The notes under the pieces: generated by a model
Databases searched by the model: none
Seen by the model: only the letters and a program-made list of their open reading frames with translations
What the model was told of the DNA's origin: nothing
Shown: positions 1 through 10,277 of the stretch, in pieces
Numbering within the stretch: position 1 is the stretch's first letter
Layout of the letters: each line of letters opens with the position of its first letter
From: Ahrensia kielensis DSM 5890
GTDB taxonomy: Bacteria; Pseudomonadota; Alphaproteobacteria; Rhizobiales; Rhizobiaceae
Direction of reading: 5' to 3'
DNA: 64,000 nucleotides
NCBI RefSeq assembly: GCF_000374465.1
Contig: NZ_KB894529.1
Coordinates: forward strand, 582,355-646,354
Made by a program: the position numbers and the translations under genes

Positions 1-1363
1 CTGCTTCAACTTCTGGTCCAGCAATATTGTATCCGCTGGAAATAATCATATCGTCATTGCGCGCGGCAAAATGCAAATATCCCTCAGCATCCATCATGAA
101 ACTATCGCCGGTGATATTCCAGCCGTTCTGAACATAATTGCTCTGCCTATCATCGGCCATATAGCGACATCCAGTTGGTCCCCGAACCGCCAAGCGGCCT
201 ACGGTTCCGACGGCCACCTCATTACCCTCATCATCGACTACTTTTGCTTCATAGCCTGTGACCGGTTTACCTGTGCATGCGGGGCGATGATCGTCAAAGC
301 GGTTCGATATAAAGATATGCAACATCTCAGTTGCCCCGATGCCGTCAAGCATCGGTTTGCCAGTTTTAGCAATCCATTCCTCGTAGACAGGGGCAGGCAA
401 AGTTTCGCCTGCAGAAACAGCCGCGCGCAAACTGGACAAATCTGCGCCCTCTGCCATCGCCGCCAACATGGCCCGGTAAGCCGTTGGAGCAGTAAAACAG
501 ACCGTAGCCTTATACTTCTCAATGATCTCAATCATATTGGGCGGGCTGGCATTTTCGAGCAGCGTTGCGGTTGCGCCAAAACGCAGCGGAAATATCGCAA
601 GGCCGCCAAGGCCAAATGTGAAAGCCAAAGGCGGTGAGCCGACAAACACATCGTCTGGCACAACACCTAAAATCTCTTTTGCATATCCATCAGCAATCAT
701 CAGCAAATCACGGTGAAAATGCATGGTGGCTTTCGGCTTACCTGTCGTGCCAGATGTAAAGCCGAGTAATGCAACATCATCACGGCCCGTTTTCACAGCA
801 TCAAATTTAACCGGCTTTTCAAGCGCAAGTCGGTCAAGTTCTGCCTCATGGTTTGATGTGCCATCAAAGCCAATGACATGTTTTACATGTTTGTTATCTG
901 CCGCAAAGCCTGCAACCTCTTCGATAAGCCGCGTGTCGCACAAAATGTGGCTGATCTGAGCCAGATCGACAATTGGTTCAAGCTCGACGCTACGCAGCAT
1001 GGGCATTGTGTTGATAACAACGGCACCTGCCTTTGTCGCGGCAAGCCAACACGCAACCATTGCAGGATTATTGGCTGAGCGGATCATCACGCGATTACCC
1101 GCCTTCAATCCAAAGTCTTCAACCAGCACATGTGCGATACGGTTTGTCCAATCCGCCAATTCCTTATAGGTGCGGCGGCGGCCATTTCCGATCAGAGCGG
1201 TATTATCGCCAAAACCCTGCTCAACCATTTTGTCTGTTAGTTCGACACCAACATTGATATAATCAGGATACTCAAAACCGTTTAGTAAAAATTCTGGCCA
1301 CTGACTTTGTGGCGGCAGATTATCACGCGCAAAACTGTCTATATGATTGGAAGGTCCGAGCAT
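1..1363 (-). CDS. abmG: 2-aminobenzoate-CoA ligase (AMP-binding), 3' end beyond window
   Basis: Acyl-adenylate-forming ligase that probably activates anthranilate to 2-aminobenzoyl-CoA with ATP and CoA in the cytoplasm. About 454 codons are visible from ATG at 1363, and the reading frame runs off the left edge. The AMP-binding P-loop FTSGTTGKPKATMHFH lies near residue 200, and the later region (SAGETLPAPVYEEW, GATEMLHIF, NITGDSFMMDAEGYLHF) fits the benzoate-CoA/2-aminobenzoate-CoA ligase branch. The start overlaps the upstream acyl-CoA dehydrogenase stop by one base (TAATG), so it is the last visible gene of the operon. Substrate is inferred from the neighbouring aminobenzoyl-CoA monooxygenase and kynU; benzoate is the main alternative. 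Confidence 0.85.
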   Translation of the reverse strand, partial: MLGPSNHIDSFARDNLPPQSQWPEFLLNGFEYPDYINVGVELTDKMVEQGFGDNTALIGNGRRRTYKELADWTNRIAHVLVEDFGLKAGNRVMIRSANNPAMVACWLAATKAGAVVINTMPMLRSVELEPIVDLAQISHILCDTRLIEEVAGFAADNKHVKHVIGFDGTSNHEAELDRLALEKPVKFDAVKTGRDDVALLGFTSGTTGKPKATMHFHRDLLMIADGYAKEILGVVPDDVFVGSPPLAFTFGLGGLAIFPLRFGATATLLENASPPNMIEIIEKYKATVCFTAPTAYRAMLAAMAEGADLSSLRAAVSAGETLPAPVYEEWIAKTGKPMLDGIGATEMLHIFISNRFDDHRPACTGKPVTGYEAKVVDDEGNEVAVGTVGRLAVRGPTGCRYMADDRQSNYVQNGWNITGDSFMMDAEGYLHFAARNDDMIISSGYNIAGPEVEA

Positions 1364-2532
1364 TAGTTTCCTCCCTGAAACTGTACCAGTGTTTGACGGG
1401 CGATGATGATTTTTTGCACATCTGACGCCCCTTCATAAATTCTCAAAGCGCGAATTTCTCGATAAAGCTGCTCGACTTTTTGACCGGATTTAACACCGTC
1501 ACCGCCATGAATTTGCACCGCTTGATCGATGATTTTTTGCGCTTGTTCTGTTGAAAACAGTTTTGCCATAGCGGCCTCACGCGTGATACGCGGTGCGCCG
1601 CTATCTTTTGCCCAAGCCGCGCGATAGATCAGCAAAGCACTCGCATCGACATTGAGCGCCATATCGGCCAAATGACCTTGCACCAATTGCATATCGAATA
1701 ATTTTTGCCCTTGAATTTCACGCGACTGCGCGCGGCTCAAAGCTTCATCCAAAGCACGCCGCGCAAAGCCAAGCGCTGCTGCTGCCACGGTCGGTCTGAA
1801 AACATCAAGCACAGACATAGCGATCTTAAAACCATCACCTGATTTTCCAAGTAATGATGATTTTGGAATACGGCAATCGTCAAATTTCAATGTCGCTAGA
1901 GGGTGCGGTGCAATTGTTTCCAACCGCTCTGCAATGTTTAGCCCTATTGTTTCTGCTGGCACAATAAATGCCGAGAGCCCCTTTGCGCCGGGCGCATCGC
2001 CCGTGCGTGCAAACACAGTATAAATGTCAGCAATGCCGCCATTTGATATCCATGTTTTTTCGCCGTTCAACACATAATCATCACCATCAGGTGTTGCGGT
2101 CATTGCCGAATTTGCAACATCGGAACCTGATTGCGGCTCGGTTAGCGCAAAAGCGGCAATTGCTTTACCGCACCGCGTTAAGGGCAACCACTTTTCTTTT
2201 TGTGACTTGTTGCCAAACAGTGAAATCGCGCCGGTTCCCAAGCCCTGCATCGCGAATGCAAAATCGGCCAAGCCATCATAGCGGGCCAAAGTCTCACGGA
2301 TTAAACAAAGGCTTCGCACATCCAGTTTAGCGTTCTCATCTAATGGATCAACACCACTATAACTTGCCCAACCGGCCTCGCCTAAAGCGCTGACTAAATG
2401 ACGGCATGCAGCATCGGTATCCGTGTGGTCAATGGCATCAATATGCTTACTTGCCCAAGCTTCCAAATCAGCCGACAAAGCTCTGTGTTTGTCTTCAAAA
2501 AATGGCCAATCAAGAAAGCTGCGATCTGCCAT
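1363..2532 (-). CDS. acyl-CoA dehydrogenase of the aminobenzoyl-CoA operon
   Basis: FAD-dependent acyl-CoA dehydrogenase of 389 residues, normal length for the family. The FAD/substrate signature [11 protein letters not shown] is at about residues 128-138, a second flavin segment [14 protein letters not shown] follows near 160, and the C-terminal IYEGASDVQ carries the usual catalytic glutamate region. It overlaps the genes on both sides by one base (TAATG), which implies translational coupling. In Azoarcus the aminobenzoyl-CoA pathway uses beta-oxidation-like steps after ring reduction, so oxidation of an alicyclic CoA ester is the inferred role. The exact substrate cannot be read from sequence. 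Confidence 0.85.
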   Translation of the reverse strand: MADRSFLDWPFFEDKHRALSADLEAWASKHIDAIDHTDTDAACRHLVSALGEAGWASYSGVDPLDENAKLDVRSLCLIRETLARYDGLADFAFAMQGLGTGAISLFGNKSQKEKWLPLTRCGKAIAAFALTEPQSGSDVANSAMTATPDGDDYVLNGEKTWISNGGIADIYTVFARTGDAPGAKGLSAFIVPAETIGLNIAERLETIAPHPLATLKFDDCRIPKSSLLGKSGDGFKIAMSVLDVFRPTVAAAALGFARRALDEALSRAQSREIQGQKLFDMQLVQGHLADMALNVDASALLIYRAAWAKDSGAPRITREAAMAKLFSTEQAQKIIDQAVQIHGGDGVKSGQKVEQLYREIRALRIYEGASDVQKIIIARQTLVQFQGGN

Positions 2533-3341
2533 TAGTTACCCTCAAATACTGGTTTTTGTTTATTCGCAAATGCTTCAAAGGCTCGTTTGAAATCCCCAGT
2601 TTGCATGCACAGCGCTTGCGCTTGCGCTTCAGCTTCAATGGCTTGGTCTATAGACATTGACCATTCTTGCTGGAGCATAGTTTTAGTCATCATGTGTGCG
2701 AAGTTTGGACCTTCTATGATACGTTCCGCCAATGAAAGTGCCTCAGCTTCTAGCGTATCGGCACTCGCCAGCTTATTATAAAAACCCCAGCGCTCACCCT
2801 CATCGGCACTCATTGAGCGACCTGTATAAAACAGCTCAGCAGCGCGTCCCTGTCCTATGATGCGCGGCAGGATAGCGCATGCGCCCATATCGCATCCAGC
2901 AAGCCCCACACGGGCAAACAGGAACGCGGTTTTAGCCTCTGGTGTCGCAATGCGAAGATCCGACGCCATCGCTATGATCGCACCTGCGCCCACGCAAATA
3001 CCATCGACAGCCGATATGACAGGCTTGCCGCAATTGATAATCGCTTTGACAAGATCGCCCGTCATTCGCGTGAATTGCAAAAGCTCTTTCATGCTCATCT
3101 TAGTCAGCGGTCCAATGATTTCATGGACATCGCCACCTGATGAAAAATTGCCGCCATTTGGAGCAATAATCACAGCGTCAACATTTTCAGCGTAATGAAG
3201 GTCGCGGAACCAATCCCGCATTTCTGCATAGCTTTCAAATGTCAGCGGATTTTTGCGCTCGGGCCGGTTGAGTGAAATATGTGCAATCCGGTTTTCAACA
3301 CGGCAATTGAAGTGCACCACATCTGTTTTGCAATCTGTCAT
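2532..3341 (-). CDS. enoyl-CoA hydratase/isomerase family protein
   Basis: Crotonase-fold protein of 269 residues. The oxyanion-hole segments are visible as [11 protein letters not shown] near residue 66 and [18 protein letters not shown] near residue 116. It probably hydrates an unsaturated CoA ester formed after ring reduction of 2-aminobenzoyl-CoA, or assists hydrolytic loss of the amino group; both are inference from context. Its start overlaps the stop of the upstream MarR gene by four bases, and its stop overlaps the downstream dehydrogenase start by one base. Crotonase members also include isomerases and hydrolases, so the reaction is uncertain while the fold is secure. Confidence 0.85.
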   Translation of the reverse strand: MTDCKTDVVHFNCRVENRIAHISLNRPERKNPLTFESYAEMRDWFRDLHYAENVDAVIIAPNGGNFSSGGDVHEIIGPLTKMSMKELLQFTRMTGDLVKAIINCGKPVISAVDGICVGAGAIIAMASDLRIATPEAKTAFLFARVGLAGCDMGACAILPRIIGQGRAAELFYTGRSMSADEGERWGFYNKLASADTLEAEALSLAERIIEGPNFAHMMTKTMLQQEWSMSIDQAIEAEAQAQALCMQTGDFKRAFEAFANKQKPVFEGN

Positions 3342-3823
3342 GCTTCCTCGCTTTTAGTACCGTGCAATTCAACCAAAATTCTGTCGAAGGAACTGATCAT
3401 ATTCTCAGCTTCGTTCATGGATACGTCGGATAGGAGATCATCTATCCATTGCTCATGTGCTGCGGCTTGAAGAGCAAATTCTTCTTCGCCGCGCTTTGTG
3501 AGCCTCACGCGCAATGCACGGCGGTCGCCAGGGACTGGTGTTCTTATGATAAGGCCATCTTTTACAAGCCTATCGACAATGCCCGTCACGTTACCATTTG
3601 AAACCTTTAGAAGGCCGGACAGTTCACTCATACGCAAACCTTTTGGGAACTGATAAAGCGCGGCTAAAACATCAAAGCGCGGCAATGTTGAATCAAATTC
3701 AACGCGCAGTTTCTCACGTATATCGTTTTCGACGCTTCGGGTTACTTTAAGCAGGCGCAACCAAAGGCGAAGTTTGGTTTTTGTCGACATTGCGTATGCC
3801 GTTTCTGCTGAAGACATGCTCAT
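3338..3823 (-). CDS. MarR-family regulator embedded in the aminobenzoyl-CoA operon
   Basis: Winged-helix regulator of 161 residues. Residues about 45-115 show the MarR core: [23 protein letters not shown], then the recognition region [19 protein letters not shown] and the wing [13 protein letters not shown]. MarR proteins of aromatic-CoA pathways (BadR type) usually repress and release DNA on binding an aromatic CoA thioester, so 2-aminobenzoyl-CoA or the free acid is a likely ligand, by inference. The gene is the third of the operon and overlaps both neighbours by four bases, so it would be autoregulated. The perfect inverted repeat at 6933-6983 is the obvious candidate binding site. Confidence 0.88.
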   Translation of the reverse strand: MSMSSAETAYAMSTKTKLRLWLRLLKVTRSVENDIREKLRVEFDSTLPRFDVLAALYQFPKGLRMSELSGLLKVSNGNVTGIVDRLVKDGLIIRTPVPGDRRALRVRLTKRGEEEFALQAAAHEQWIDDLLSDVSMNEAENMISSFDRILVELHGTKSEEA

Positions 3824-4575
3824 ATCTCACCGCCATTAATTGAAATCGCCTGCCCATTAACAGAAGAAGCACCTGCGCTTGCGAGCCACAACAAGGTATT
3901 GGCAACTTCACTTGGCTGAATAAACCGTTTCATTGGATTTCCAGCCTTAAGACTGTCTTGTGCTGCCTGCGCAGACATGCCCGTTTTTTCAACGATGTTT
4001 TCAATCGAAGCCTCCAACATTGGGGTTTCAACAAAGCCCGGACAAACAGCATTGACCGTTATGTTGTTTTTCGCCATTTCCAGCGACACGGCCCGCGTCA
4101 AACCTAAAACGCCATGCTTTGCTGCGCAGTAACCTGAAACGTAGGGATAGCCCTTCAAGCTTGCTGTTGACGCAACGGCCAACATACGGCCCCATTTTTC
4201 ATCACGCATATCTGCAAGACAAGCTTGCCAGACATTAAAAACACCCGTGACATTGATATCGAGCATGCTTGACATGTCGGCCTGCGACATCGCAGCAAAA
4301 GGTTTACTTAACGCAGCCCCCGCATTGGCAATCGCAATTGTGATCGGGCCATTTTGCGCACGAAGTTTATCCAAAGCATGGTCAATAGAAGCGCGGTCCG
4401 TCACATCGCCAACCGCATAGGCTGCGCCTGTTTTAGCGCTAATTTGTTGAAGTGGTTCTTCGCGCCGCCCTATTATACTGACCTTAAAACCTGCTTCTGC
4501 AAACGCTTCTGCAATCGCGGCACCAACGCCCGTTCCACCACCAGTCACGACAACATGTTTAGACGGATTGGTCAC
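3820..4575 (-). CDS. short-chain dehydrogenase/reductase of the aminobenzoyl-CoA operon
   Basis: Classical SDR of 251 residues. The cofactor motif [15 protein letters not shown] is at about residues 11-25, NAGAAL near 85, and the catalytic YCAAKHG with its preceding serine (VASTAS) lies near residues 138-157. The C-terminus ([16 protein letters not shown]) is the usual SDR ending. It probably oxidises a 3-hydroxyacyl-CoA or reduces a ring ketone in the pathway. Four-base overlaps with the flavoprotein upstream and the MarR gene downstream place it in the same transcript. Family is certain; the substrate is inferred only. Confidence 0.85.
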   Translation of the reverse strand: MTNPSKHVVVTGGGTGVGAAIAEAFAEAGFKVSIIGRREEPLQQISAKTGAAYAVGDVTDRASIDHALDKLRAQNGPITIAIANAGAALSKPFAAMSQADMSSMLDINVTGVFNVWQACLADMRDEKWGRMLAVASTASLKGYPYVSGYCAAKHGVLGLTRAVSLEMAKNNITVNAVCPGFVETPMLEASIENIVEKTGMSAQAAQDSLKAGNPMKRFIQPSEVANTLLWLASAGASSVNGQAISINGGEI

Positions 4576-6869
4576 GATTGATCCTCCGACATTTGCGCCA
4601 GTTTATCAGCCAAGCGCCAAGCCTGATCGCGGCCAGCTTCGTAAGGTTTTGGCCAAACCTCATGACGGTCGCCAAGTTTCGTTGCTTCATGCAACGTCCA
4701 ATAAGGATCGTTTAAATGCGGCCGCGCAAGACATACCAAATCCGCACGTCCAGCCATCAATATCGAATTGACATGATCGGCCTCAAAAATATTGCCGACA
4801 GCCATTGTCGCAATGCCTGCATCATTGCGGATACGATCAGAGAACGGCGTTTGAAACATGCGGCCATAAACAGGTTGGCCTTCAGTCGATGTTTGACCTG
4901 CCGATACATCAATAATATCGGCGCCAGCGACGTGGAAGAGCTTTGCAATTTCTACGGACTCTTCGGGCGTAACGCCATCATCGCCCGCCCAATCCGTGGC
5001 CGATATTCGCACAGACATCGGTTTATTTTTAGGCCATGCAGCACGCATTGCATTGAAAACTTCCAGCGGGTAGCGCATCCGGTTTTCCAGCGAACCGCCA
5101 TATTCGTCACTGCGAATATTGGAGAGCGGCGAGATAAAGGAAGATATTAAATAACCGTGCGCTGCATGGAGTTCGATCATATCGAAACCAGCGCGATCTG
5201 CCATTTGAGCGGCTGCAACAAATTGATCGCGTACTTCATCCATTTGCGCACGCGACATTTCTTGCGGCGTGGCGTTTTTACTAGACCAAGCTATAGGCGA
5301 TGCTGAAACAAGCGGCCAATTGCCCTGTTTAAGAGGCAAATCCATGCCTTCCCAACCAAGATTGGTTGACCCTTTGCGGCCTGAATGGCCTATCTGGCAG
5401 CAAGCCTTTGCATCTGTTTCTGCGTGGATGAAATCCGTTAGGCGTCTCCATGCTATCTCATGTTCAGGCGCATAAAGACCGGGGCAACCCGGGGTGATGC
5501 GGCCTTCGGCTGAAACGCATGTCATTTCCGTATAAACCAGCCCTGCACCGCCCTTGGCTCGTTCGCCGTAGTGGATCAGATGCCAATCTGTTGGCGCACC
5601 ATCAACAGCTTTGTACTGCGCCATTGGCGATACAACGATACGGTTTTTAAGCTGCATTTGGCGAAGCTTGAATGGTGTAAACATGGGCGCACGAACAGGC
5701 GCATTCGCATCTACACCCGATTGCTCCTGAAACCATTTTTCTGCCGAGCTCAACCATTTTGGATCGCGTGCACGCAAGTTTTCATGACTGATACGCTGTG
5801 AGCGTGTCAGCAAAGAATAGTTCAATTGGACAGGATCAAGATGCAGATACCGCTCTACATCCTCAAACCAATTGACGGAATTTCGGGCTGCTGATTGCAA
5901 GCGCAAAACTTCTAAGCGGCGGTCCTCTTCGTAGCGTTCAAAAGCTGTTTCAAGCGGTACATCAGACGTTACGTGCTTTGCTAAACTGATCGCACTTTCT
6001 AGCGCAAGCTTGGTGCCTGACCCGATGGAAAAATGAGCTGTTGCCGCAGCATCGCCCAATAGAACCATATTTTTATGGCTCCATTTTTCGCACATGACAC
6101 GGGGGAAACGTATCCACGCCGAACCACGAATATGGTTGGCGTTGGTCATCAACGAATGGCCGCCAAGGTGGCTTGCGAAGATTTTCTCGCAAATGGCGAT
6201 GCTTTCCTGCTGGCTCAGCTTTGCGAATCCATAAGCATCATAGGTTTCTTGACTGCACTCAACGATGAATGTCGCTGTTTTATCATCAAATTGATAAGCG
6301 TGCGCCCAAACCCACCCCTTATCCGTGTCCTCGAAAATGAATGTGAAGGCATCATCAAATTTTTGGTGTGTGCCTAGCCAAACGAACTGACATTGCAGCG
6401 TATCGACATCCGGTTCAAAAACGTCTGCAAATTCATTGCGGGTTTTAGAGTTCAAGCCATCGCAGGCGACCACAACATCGAATTCATCGGCGTATTTAGA
6501 GGCGCTCTCAACTTCTGTTTCAAAGCGCAGATCTATACCAAGTTCAGCTGCACGTTCATGCAAGATAAGAAGAAGGCGCTTGCGCCCTATGCCGCAAAAG
6601 CCGTGACCAGAAGATACTGTTTTACGCCCCTGATGAACCAGTGCAACATCATCCCAATAGGCAAAATGTTCTTTAATCGTCGCTGCGCTTTTAGGGTCAT
6701 TGGCATGCAAATTGCCGAGCGTTTCATCGGACAGGACAACGCCCCAGCCAAAAGTATCGTCTGCTTTATTACGTTCAAAAACAACGACCTCAGCGTCAGG
6801 CATACGCAACTTCGCAGAAATTGCAAAATAAAGACCAGCTGGCCCGCCTCCCAAGCATGCAATACGCAT
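4572..6869 (-). CDS. abmA: 2-aminobenzoyl-CoA monooxygenase/reductase (two-domain flavoprotein)
   Basis: Fusion of two flavoenzymes, 765 residues. The N-terminal half is a PHBH-like FAD monooxygenase: [13 protein letters not shown] at residues 5-17 and [20 protein letters not shown] near residue 270. From about residue 395 an old-yellow-enzyme domain begins ([20 protein letters not shown]), with [17 protein letters not shown] and a late FMN-binding part. This architecture is that of Azoarcus 2-aminobenzoyl-CoA monooxygenase/reductase, which hydroxylates and then reduces the aromatic ring of the CoA ester. It is the first gene of the minus-strand operon, with ribosome-binding GGGAG before ATG. 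Databases often call homologues salicylyl-CoA 5-hydroxylase; anthranilate context favours the aminobenzoyl activity. Confidence 0.9.
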   Translation of the reverse strand: MRIACLGGGPAGLYFAISAKLRMPDAEVVVFERNKADDTFGWGVVLSDETLGNLHANDPKSAATIKEHFAYWDDVALVHQGRKTVSSGHGFCGIGRKRLLLILHERAAELGIDLRFETEVESASKYADEFDVVVACDGLNSKTRNEFADVFEPDVDTLQCQFVWLGTHQKFDDAFTFIFEDTDKGWVWAHAYQFDDKTATFIVECSQETYDAYGFAKLSQQESIAICEKIFASHLGGHSLMTNANHIRGSAWIRFPRVMCEKWSHKNMVLLGDAAATAHFSIGSGTKLALESAISLAKHVTSDVPLETAFERYEEDRRLEVLRLQSAARNSVNWFEDVERYLHLDPVQLNYSLLTRSQRISHENLRARDPKWLSSAEKWFQEQSGVDANAPVRAPMFTPFKLRQMQLKNRIVVSPMAQYKAVDGAPTDWHLIHYGERAKGGAGLVYTEMTCVSAEGRITPGCPGLYAPEHEIAWRRLTDFIHAETDAKACCQIGHSGRKGSTNLGWEGMDLPLKQGNWPLVSASPIAWSSKNATPQEMSRAQMDEVRDQFVAAAQMADRAGFDMIELHAAHGYLISSFISPLSNIRSDEYGGSLENRMRYPLEVFNAMRAAWPKNKPMSVRISATDWAGDDGVTPEESVEIAKLFHVAGADIIDVSAGQTSTEGQPVYGRMFQTPFSDRIRNDAGIATMAVGNIFEADHVNSILMAGRADLVCLARPHLNDPYWTLHEATKLGDRHEVWPKPYEAGRDQAWRLADKLAQMSEDQS

Positions 6870-6932
6870 AATGTCTCCCGATACGTTGACATTTCAGGGA
6901 GCAGGCTCCCAATATTTGAAAGCGTAGACACA

Positions 6933-6983
6933 GATTTATTATATTTCAAGCAAAAATATTTTAAGCTTGAAATATAATAAATC
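6933..6983. promoter_or_regulatory. 19-bp perfect inverted repeat covering two divergent -10 boxes
   Basis: The left arm GATTTATTATATTTCAAGC (6933-6951) is the exact reverse complement of the right arm (6965-6983), with 13 A/T bases between. Each arm contains TATAAT in its outward direction: 6973-6978 for the plus strand and 6938-6943 for the minus strand. They are correctly placed for transcripts toward the gene at 7025 and the gene at 6869. No good -35 box is visible. A dimeric regulator, most simply the operon's MarR protein, bound here would control both operons; that assignment is inference. Confidence 0.75.
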
Positions 6984-7024
6984 CGCATCCATGATGCACA
7001 CCAGAACAGTGCGAGGAACTCAAC

Positions 7025-8263
7025 ATGTTGCAAACCAACTCGGAAGAACACGAAGTAGCCACACCGGAAAGCGCACGCGCCAAGCCTGCATCACTGACTT
7101 GGCAAGATCCATTTTTACTTGAAAATCAGTTGACCGATGAAGAGCGCATGATCCGCGACACAGCGGAAAATTATTGCCAGAGCAAACTGCTTTCACGTGT
7201 CATTGAGGCCAATCGCAATGAAATCTTCCACCGCGAGATCATGAGCGAAATGGGCGAGCTTGGTTTGCTCGGCGCAACTATTCCAGAAGAATTTGGCGGC
7301 GTTGGCGCAAACTATGTCTCCTACGGCTTGGTTGCCCGCGAGGTTGAACGTGTTGATAGTGGCTACCGTTCAGCCATGTCCGTCCAATCATCCTTGGTGA
7401 TGCACCCTATCTTTGCTTACGGCACCGATGAGCAGCGCAATAAGTTTCTACCAAAACTCGCATCAGGTGAATTTGTCGGATGTTTTGGCCTGACCGAACC
7501 GGACCACGGCTCTGACCCCGGCGGCATGTTGACCCGCGCTAAACAAGTTGATGGCGGCTATTTGCTCTCCGGTGCAAAGAACTGGATTACCAACTCACCA
7601 ATCGCTGATGTTTTTGTTGTTTGGGGGAAATCTGACGCCCATGACGGTAAGATCAAGGGCTTTATTCTTGAAAAAGGAATGAAGGGCCTCGTCGCACCAA
7701 AGATCGAAGGTAAGTTTTCATTACGCGCTTCAATTACCGGCATGATCCAGATGGATGAGGTTTTTGTACCAGAAGAAAACTTACTGCCAAATGTATCCGG
7801 TCTCGCAGGGCCATTTGGCTGTCTTAACCGTGCACGTTACGGCATTTCATGGGGAGCGATGGGGGCTGCAGAAGCATGCTGGCACGCTGCTCGTCAATAT
7901 ACGATGGACCGCAAACAGTTTGGCAAACCGCTTGCTGCAAACCAGCTCATTCAGAAGAAATTGGCGGACATGCAAACTGAAATCTCGCTTGGGCTACAGG
8001 GTAGCTTGCGTTTGGGCAGGATGCTTGATGACCACTCTGCGTCTGCTGAACTGATCAGTTTGATGAAGCGTAACAATTGCGGGAAAGCGCTCGATATTGC
8101 ACGCGCTGCACGCGATATGCACGGCGGCAATGGTATTAGCGACGAGTATCCGGTTATGCGACATGTGATGAACCTTGAAGCGGTGAACACCTATGAGGGT
8201 ACACATGATATTCACGCCCTAATTTTGGGACGTGGGCAAACCGGCATTCAAGCGTTTCAATAG
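7025..8263 (+). CDS. gcdH: glutaryl-CoA dehydrogenase
   Basis: Acyl-CoA dehydrogenase of 412 residues that closely follows the GcdH pattern: [19 protein letters not shown] near residue 24, [15 protein letters not shown] near 155, [15 protein letters not shown] near 185, [13 protein letters not shown] near 275, and [20 protein letters not shown] near the C-terminus with the catalytic glutamate. GcdH oxidises and decarboxylates glutaryl-CoA to crotonyl-CoA. It leads the plus-strand operon, with AGGAA before ATG, and shares the divergent control region at 6933-6983. This suggests glutaryl-CoA, or a close analogue, arises in this organism's anthranilate or tryptophan breakdown; that link is inferred. 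Confidence 0.9.
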   Translation: MLQTNSEEHEVATPESARAKPASLTWQDPFLLENQLTDEERMIRDTAENYCQSKLLSRVIEANRNEIFHREIMSEMGELGLLGATIPEEFGGVGANYVSYGLVAREVERVDSGYRSAMSVQSSLVMHPIFAYGTDEQRNKFLPKLASGEFVGCFGLTEPDHGSDPGGMLTRAKQVDGGYLLSGAKNWITNSPIADVFVVWGKSDAHDGKIKGFILEKGMKGLVAPKIEGKFSLRASITGMIQMDEVFVPEENLLPNVSGLAGPFGCLNRARYGISWGAMGAAEACWHAARQYTMDRKQFGKPLAANQLIQKKLADMQTEISLGLQGSLRLGRMLDDHSASAELISLMKRNNCGKALDIARAARDMHGGNGISDEYPVMRHVMNLEAVNTYEGTHDIHALILGRGQTGIQAFQ

Positions 8264-8268
8264 GCGCT

Positions 8269-10236
8269 GTGGTGAGTAATCCGGTTCACATAGATATCGA
8301 TGGCACGATAGCCATCGTTCGTATCGACAACCCGCCGGTTAACGCTCTTTCACAGAGTGTTCGCACTGGTATCGTGTCTGCTATTCAGGAAACGGATGCA
8401 GATGCCAATATCCGTGCTGTTATTCTTATTTGCAATGGCAGCACCTTTATGGCGGGTGCCGATATCAAGGAATTTGGCAAGCCTGCGGTTCCTCCGCTTC
8501 TTCCTGATGTCGTTACAGCGCTAGAAGCCGCACAAAAACCTTGGGTCGCAGCAATTCACGGCAACGCCCTTGGCGGCGGCCTAGAAGTGGCGCTTGGATG
8601 CCATTACCGAATTGCGCAAGTGGGCACGATGCTTGGCCTACCCGAAGTTAATCTGGGACTTATTCCAGGTGCCGGCGGCACCGTGCGCCTGCCACGGCTC
8701 ATCCCTATGGCGGACGCATTTGCGATGATCACATCGGGAAAGCCTGCCACAGTCACCACAGCTAAATCAACGGGTTTGATTGATGCGGTTTCAAACACAG
8801 ATCTTCTGCGTGACGCCGTAGCCTTTACGAAAACAATTATTGATCTTCCAAAGCCACTTGCGCTTTCAGCCAAGCCGATCAAAGAGCCTCTGGCGGATGA
8901 TGAGATCAGTGCAAAATCAAAAGCGACAGCATCTAAATCGCGCGGGCAGCTTTCACCGAAAATTGCAGCTGAAACCATGATCTCTATTCAAGCGTTAGAC
9001 GCACAATCCGGCCTAACGCTTGAGCGGGAAAACTTTCTTAAATTAAAAGCTGACGAGCAGTCAGATGCCCTTCGCTATATTTTCTTTGCAGAACGTTCTG
9101 TCTCAAAAATACCATCGATAAAAAGCGCGATAACAAAACCAATTACCACCATCGGCATAATTGGCGGCGGCACAATGGGCGCAGGTATCGCAGCTTCATG
9201 TTTACTGGCTAATTTAAATGTAACGCTCATCGAGCGCGACACAGCATCGCTTGAAAAAGGTGTCGAGCGCATTATTGCAATTTTGCACGCGAGCATGAAA
9301 CGCGGGCTGATCGATCAAGCGCGATATGATGCGCTGACAGGCAATCTTTCTAGCAGCACGGATTACATCGATATTGCGAATGCGGACTTTGTCATCGAAG
9401 CCGTTTTTGAAGACATGAATGTTAAGAAAGATGTCTTTGCCAAATTAGATGCCGTCGTTAAACCTGACGCCATATTGGCGAGCAACACATCTTATTTGGA
9501 TATGAACGCGCTAGCTGCTGCCACAGTTCACCCCGAACGTGTCATCGGACTACACTTCTTTTCACCTGCTCATATTATGAAGCTGGTTGAAGTTATCCAT
9601 ACAGATCATGTGAGCGATGATGTTTTCGCAACCAGCATGGCGCTTGCGAAAAAACTGCGAAAACTCGCTGTGCCTGCCGGTGTTTGCGATGGATTTATTG
9701 GCAACCGCATCATGTCAGCTTATCGCCGTGCTGCTGAATATATGCTTGAGGACGGCGCTTTGCCTCATCAAATTGATGCCGCGATGAAGTCTTATGGATT
9801 TGCGATGGGCCTGTTTGAAATGCAGGATTTAGCTGGCCTTGATATTGGCTATGCCATGCGCCGCCGCAAAGATGCTACGCGTGATCCGAACGAGCGCTAT
9901 GTCGATATTGCCGACAAAATTTACCGTATGGACCGTTTAGGCCGCAAGAATGGTGCTGGCTTCTACATTTATGAAGACGGCAAAACACCAATACATGACC
10001 CTGACATTGATGCGCTGGTTATAGCTGAATCAAAGCGTAAAAACATTGCACGCACATCCATGACCGAAGTTGACATCATGGGTGGTCTCCTAGCTGCTAT
10101 GGCCGATGAAGGCGCTGCACTTTTAAGTGAAAACATTGCTGCGTCACCTGAAGCAATTGATGTCGTTATGGTCAATGGATACGGATTTCCCAGATGGCGC
10201 GGCGGCCCGATGTATCAATCCAAGTCTAGCGCTTAA
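8269..10236 (+). CDS. fused enoyl-CoA hydratase/3-hydroxyacyl-CoA dehydrogenase
   Basis: Multifunctional beta-oxidation enzyme of 655 residues. The N-terminal crotonase domain has FMAGADIKEFG near residue 63 and HGNALGGGLEVALGC near 98. The dehydrogenase half begins at about residue 293 with the NAD motif IGIIGGGTMGAGIA, followed by ASNTSYLDMNALA and LHFFSPAHIMKLVEV. The order (hydratase first, dehydrogenase second) matches FadJ/FadB-type proteins and peroxisomal bifunctional enzymes. The first codons are GTG GTG at 8269, five bases after gcdH. It would convert crotonyl-CoA or a longer dicarboxylic enoyl-CoA to the 3-oxoacyl-CoA used by the next gene. Confidence 0.88.
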   Translation: MVSNPVHIDIDGTIAIVRIDNPPVNALSQSVRTGIVSAIQETDADANIRAVILICNGSTFMAGADIKEFGKPAVPPLLPDVVTALEAAQKPWVAAIHGNALGGGLEVALGCHYRIAQVGTMLGLPEVNLGLIPGAGGTVRLPRLIPMADAFAMITSGKPATVTTAKSTGLIDAVSNTDLLRDAVAFTKTIIDLPKPLALSAKPIKEPLADDEISAKSKATASKSRGQLSPKIAAETMISIQALDAQSGLTLERENFLKLKADEQSDALRYIFFAERSVSKIPSIKSAITKPITTIGIIGGGTMGAGIAASCLLANLNVTLIERDTASLEKGVERIIAILHASMKRGLIDQARYDALTGNLSSSTDYIDIANADFVIEAVFEDMNVKKDVFAKLDAVVKPDAILASNTSYLDMNALAAATVHPERVIGLHFFSPAHIMKLVEVIHTDHVSDDVFATSMALAKKLRKLAVPAGVCDGFIGNRIMSAYRRAAEYMLEDGALPHQIDAAMKSYGFAMGLFEMQDLAGLDIGYAMRRRKDATRDPNERYVDIADKIYRMDRLGRKNGAGFYIYEDGKTPIHDPDIDALVIAESKRKNIARTSMTEVDIMGGLLAAMADEGAALLSENIAASPEAIDVVMVNGYGFPRWRGGPMYQSKSSA

Positions 10237-10277
10237 TGTCCGTTATAGATTGCACAACTCGACGTAAGGATTGCTGA

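Noticed and set aside
4716..5150. A 144-codon plus-strand open frame inside abmA
   Set aside because: Antisense shadow of a well-defined flavoprotein gene, with an unlikely amino acid composition.
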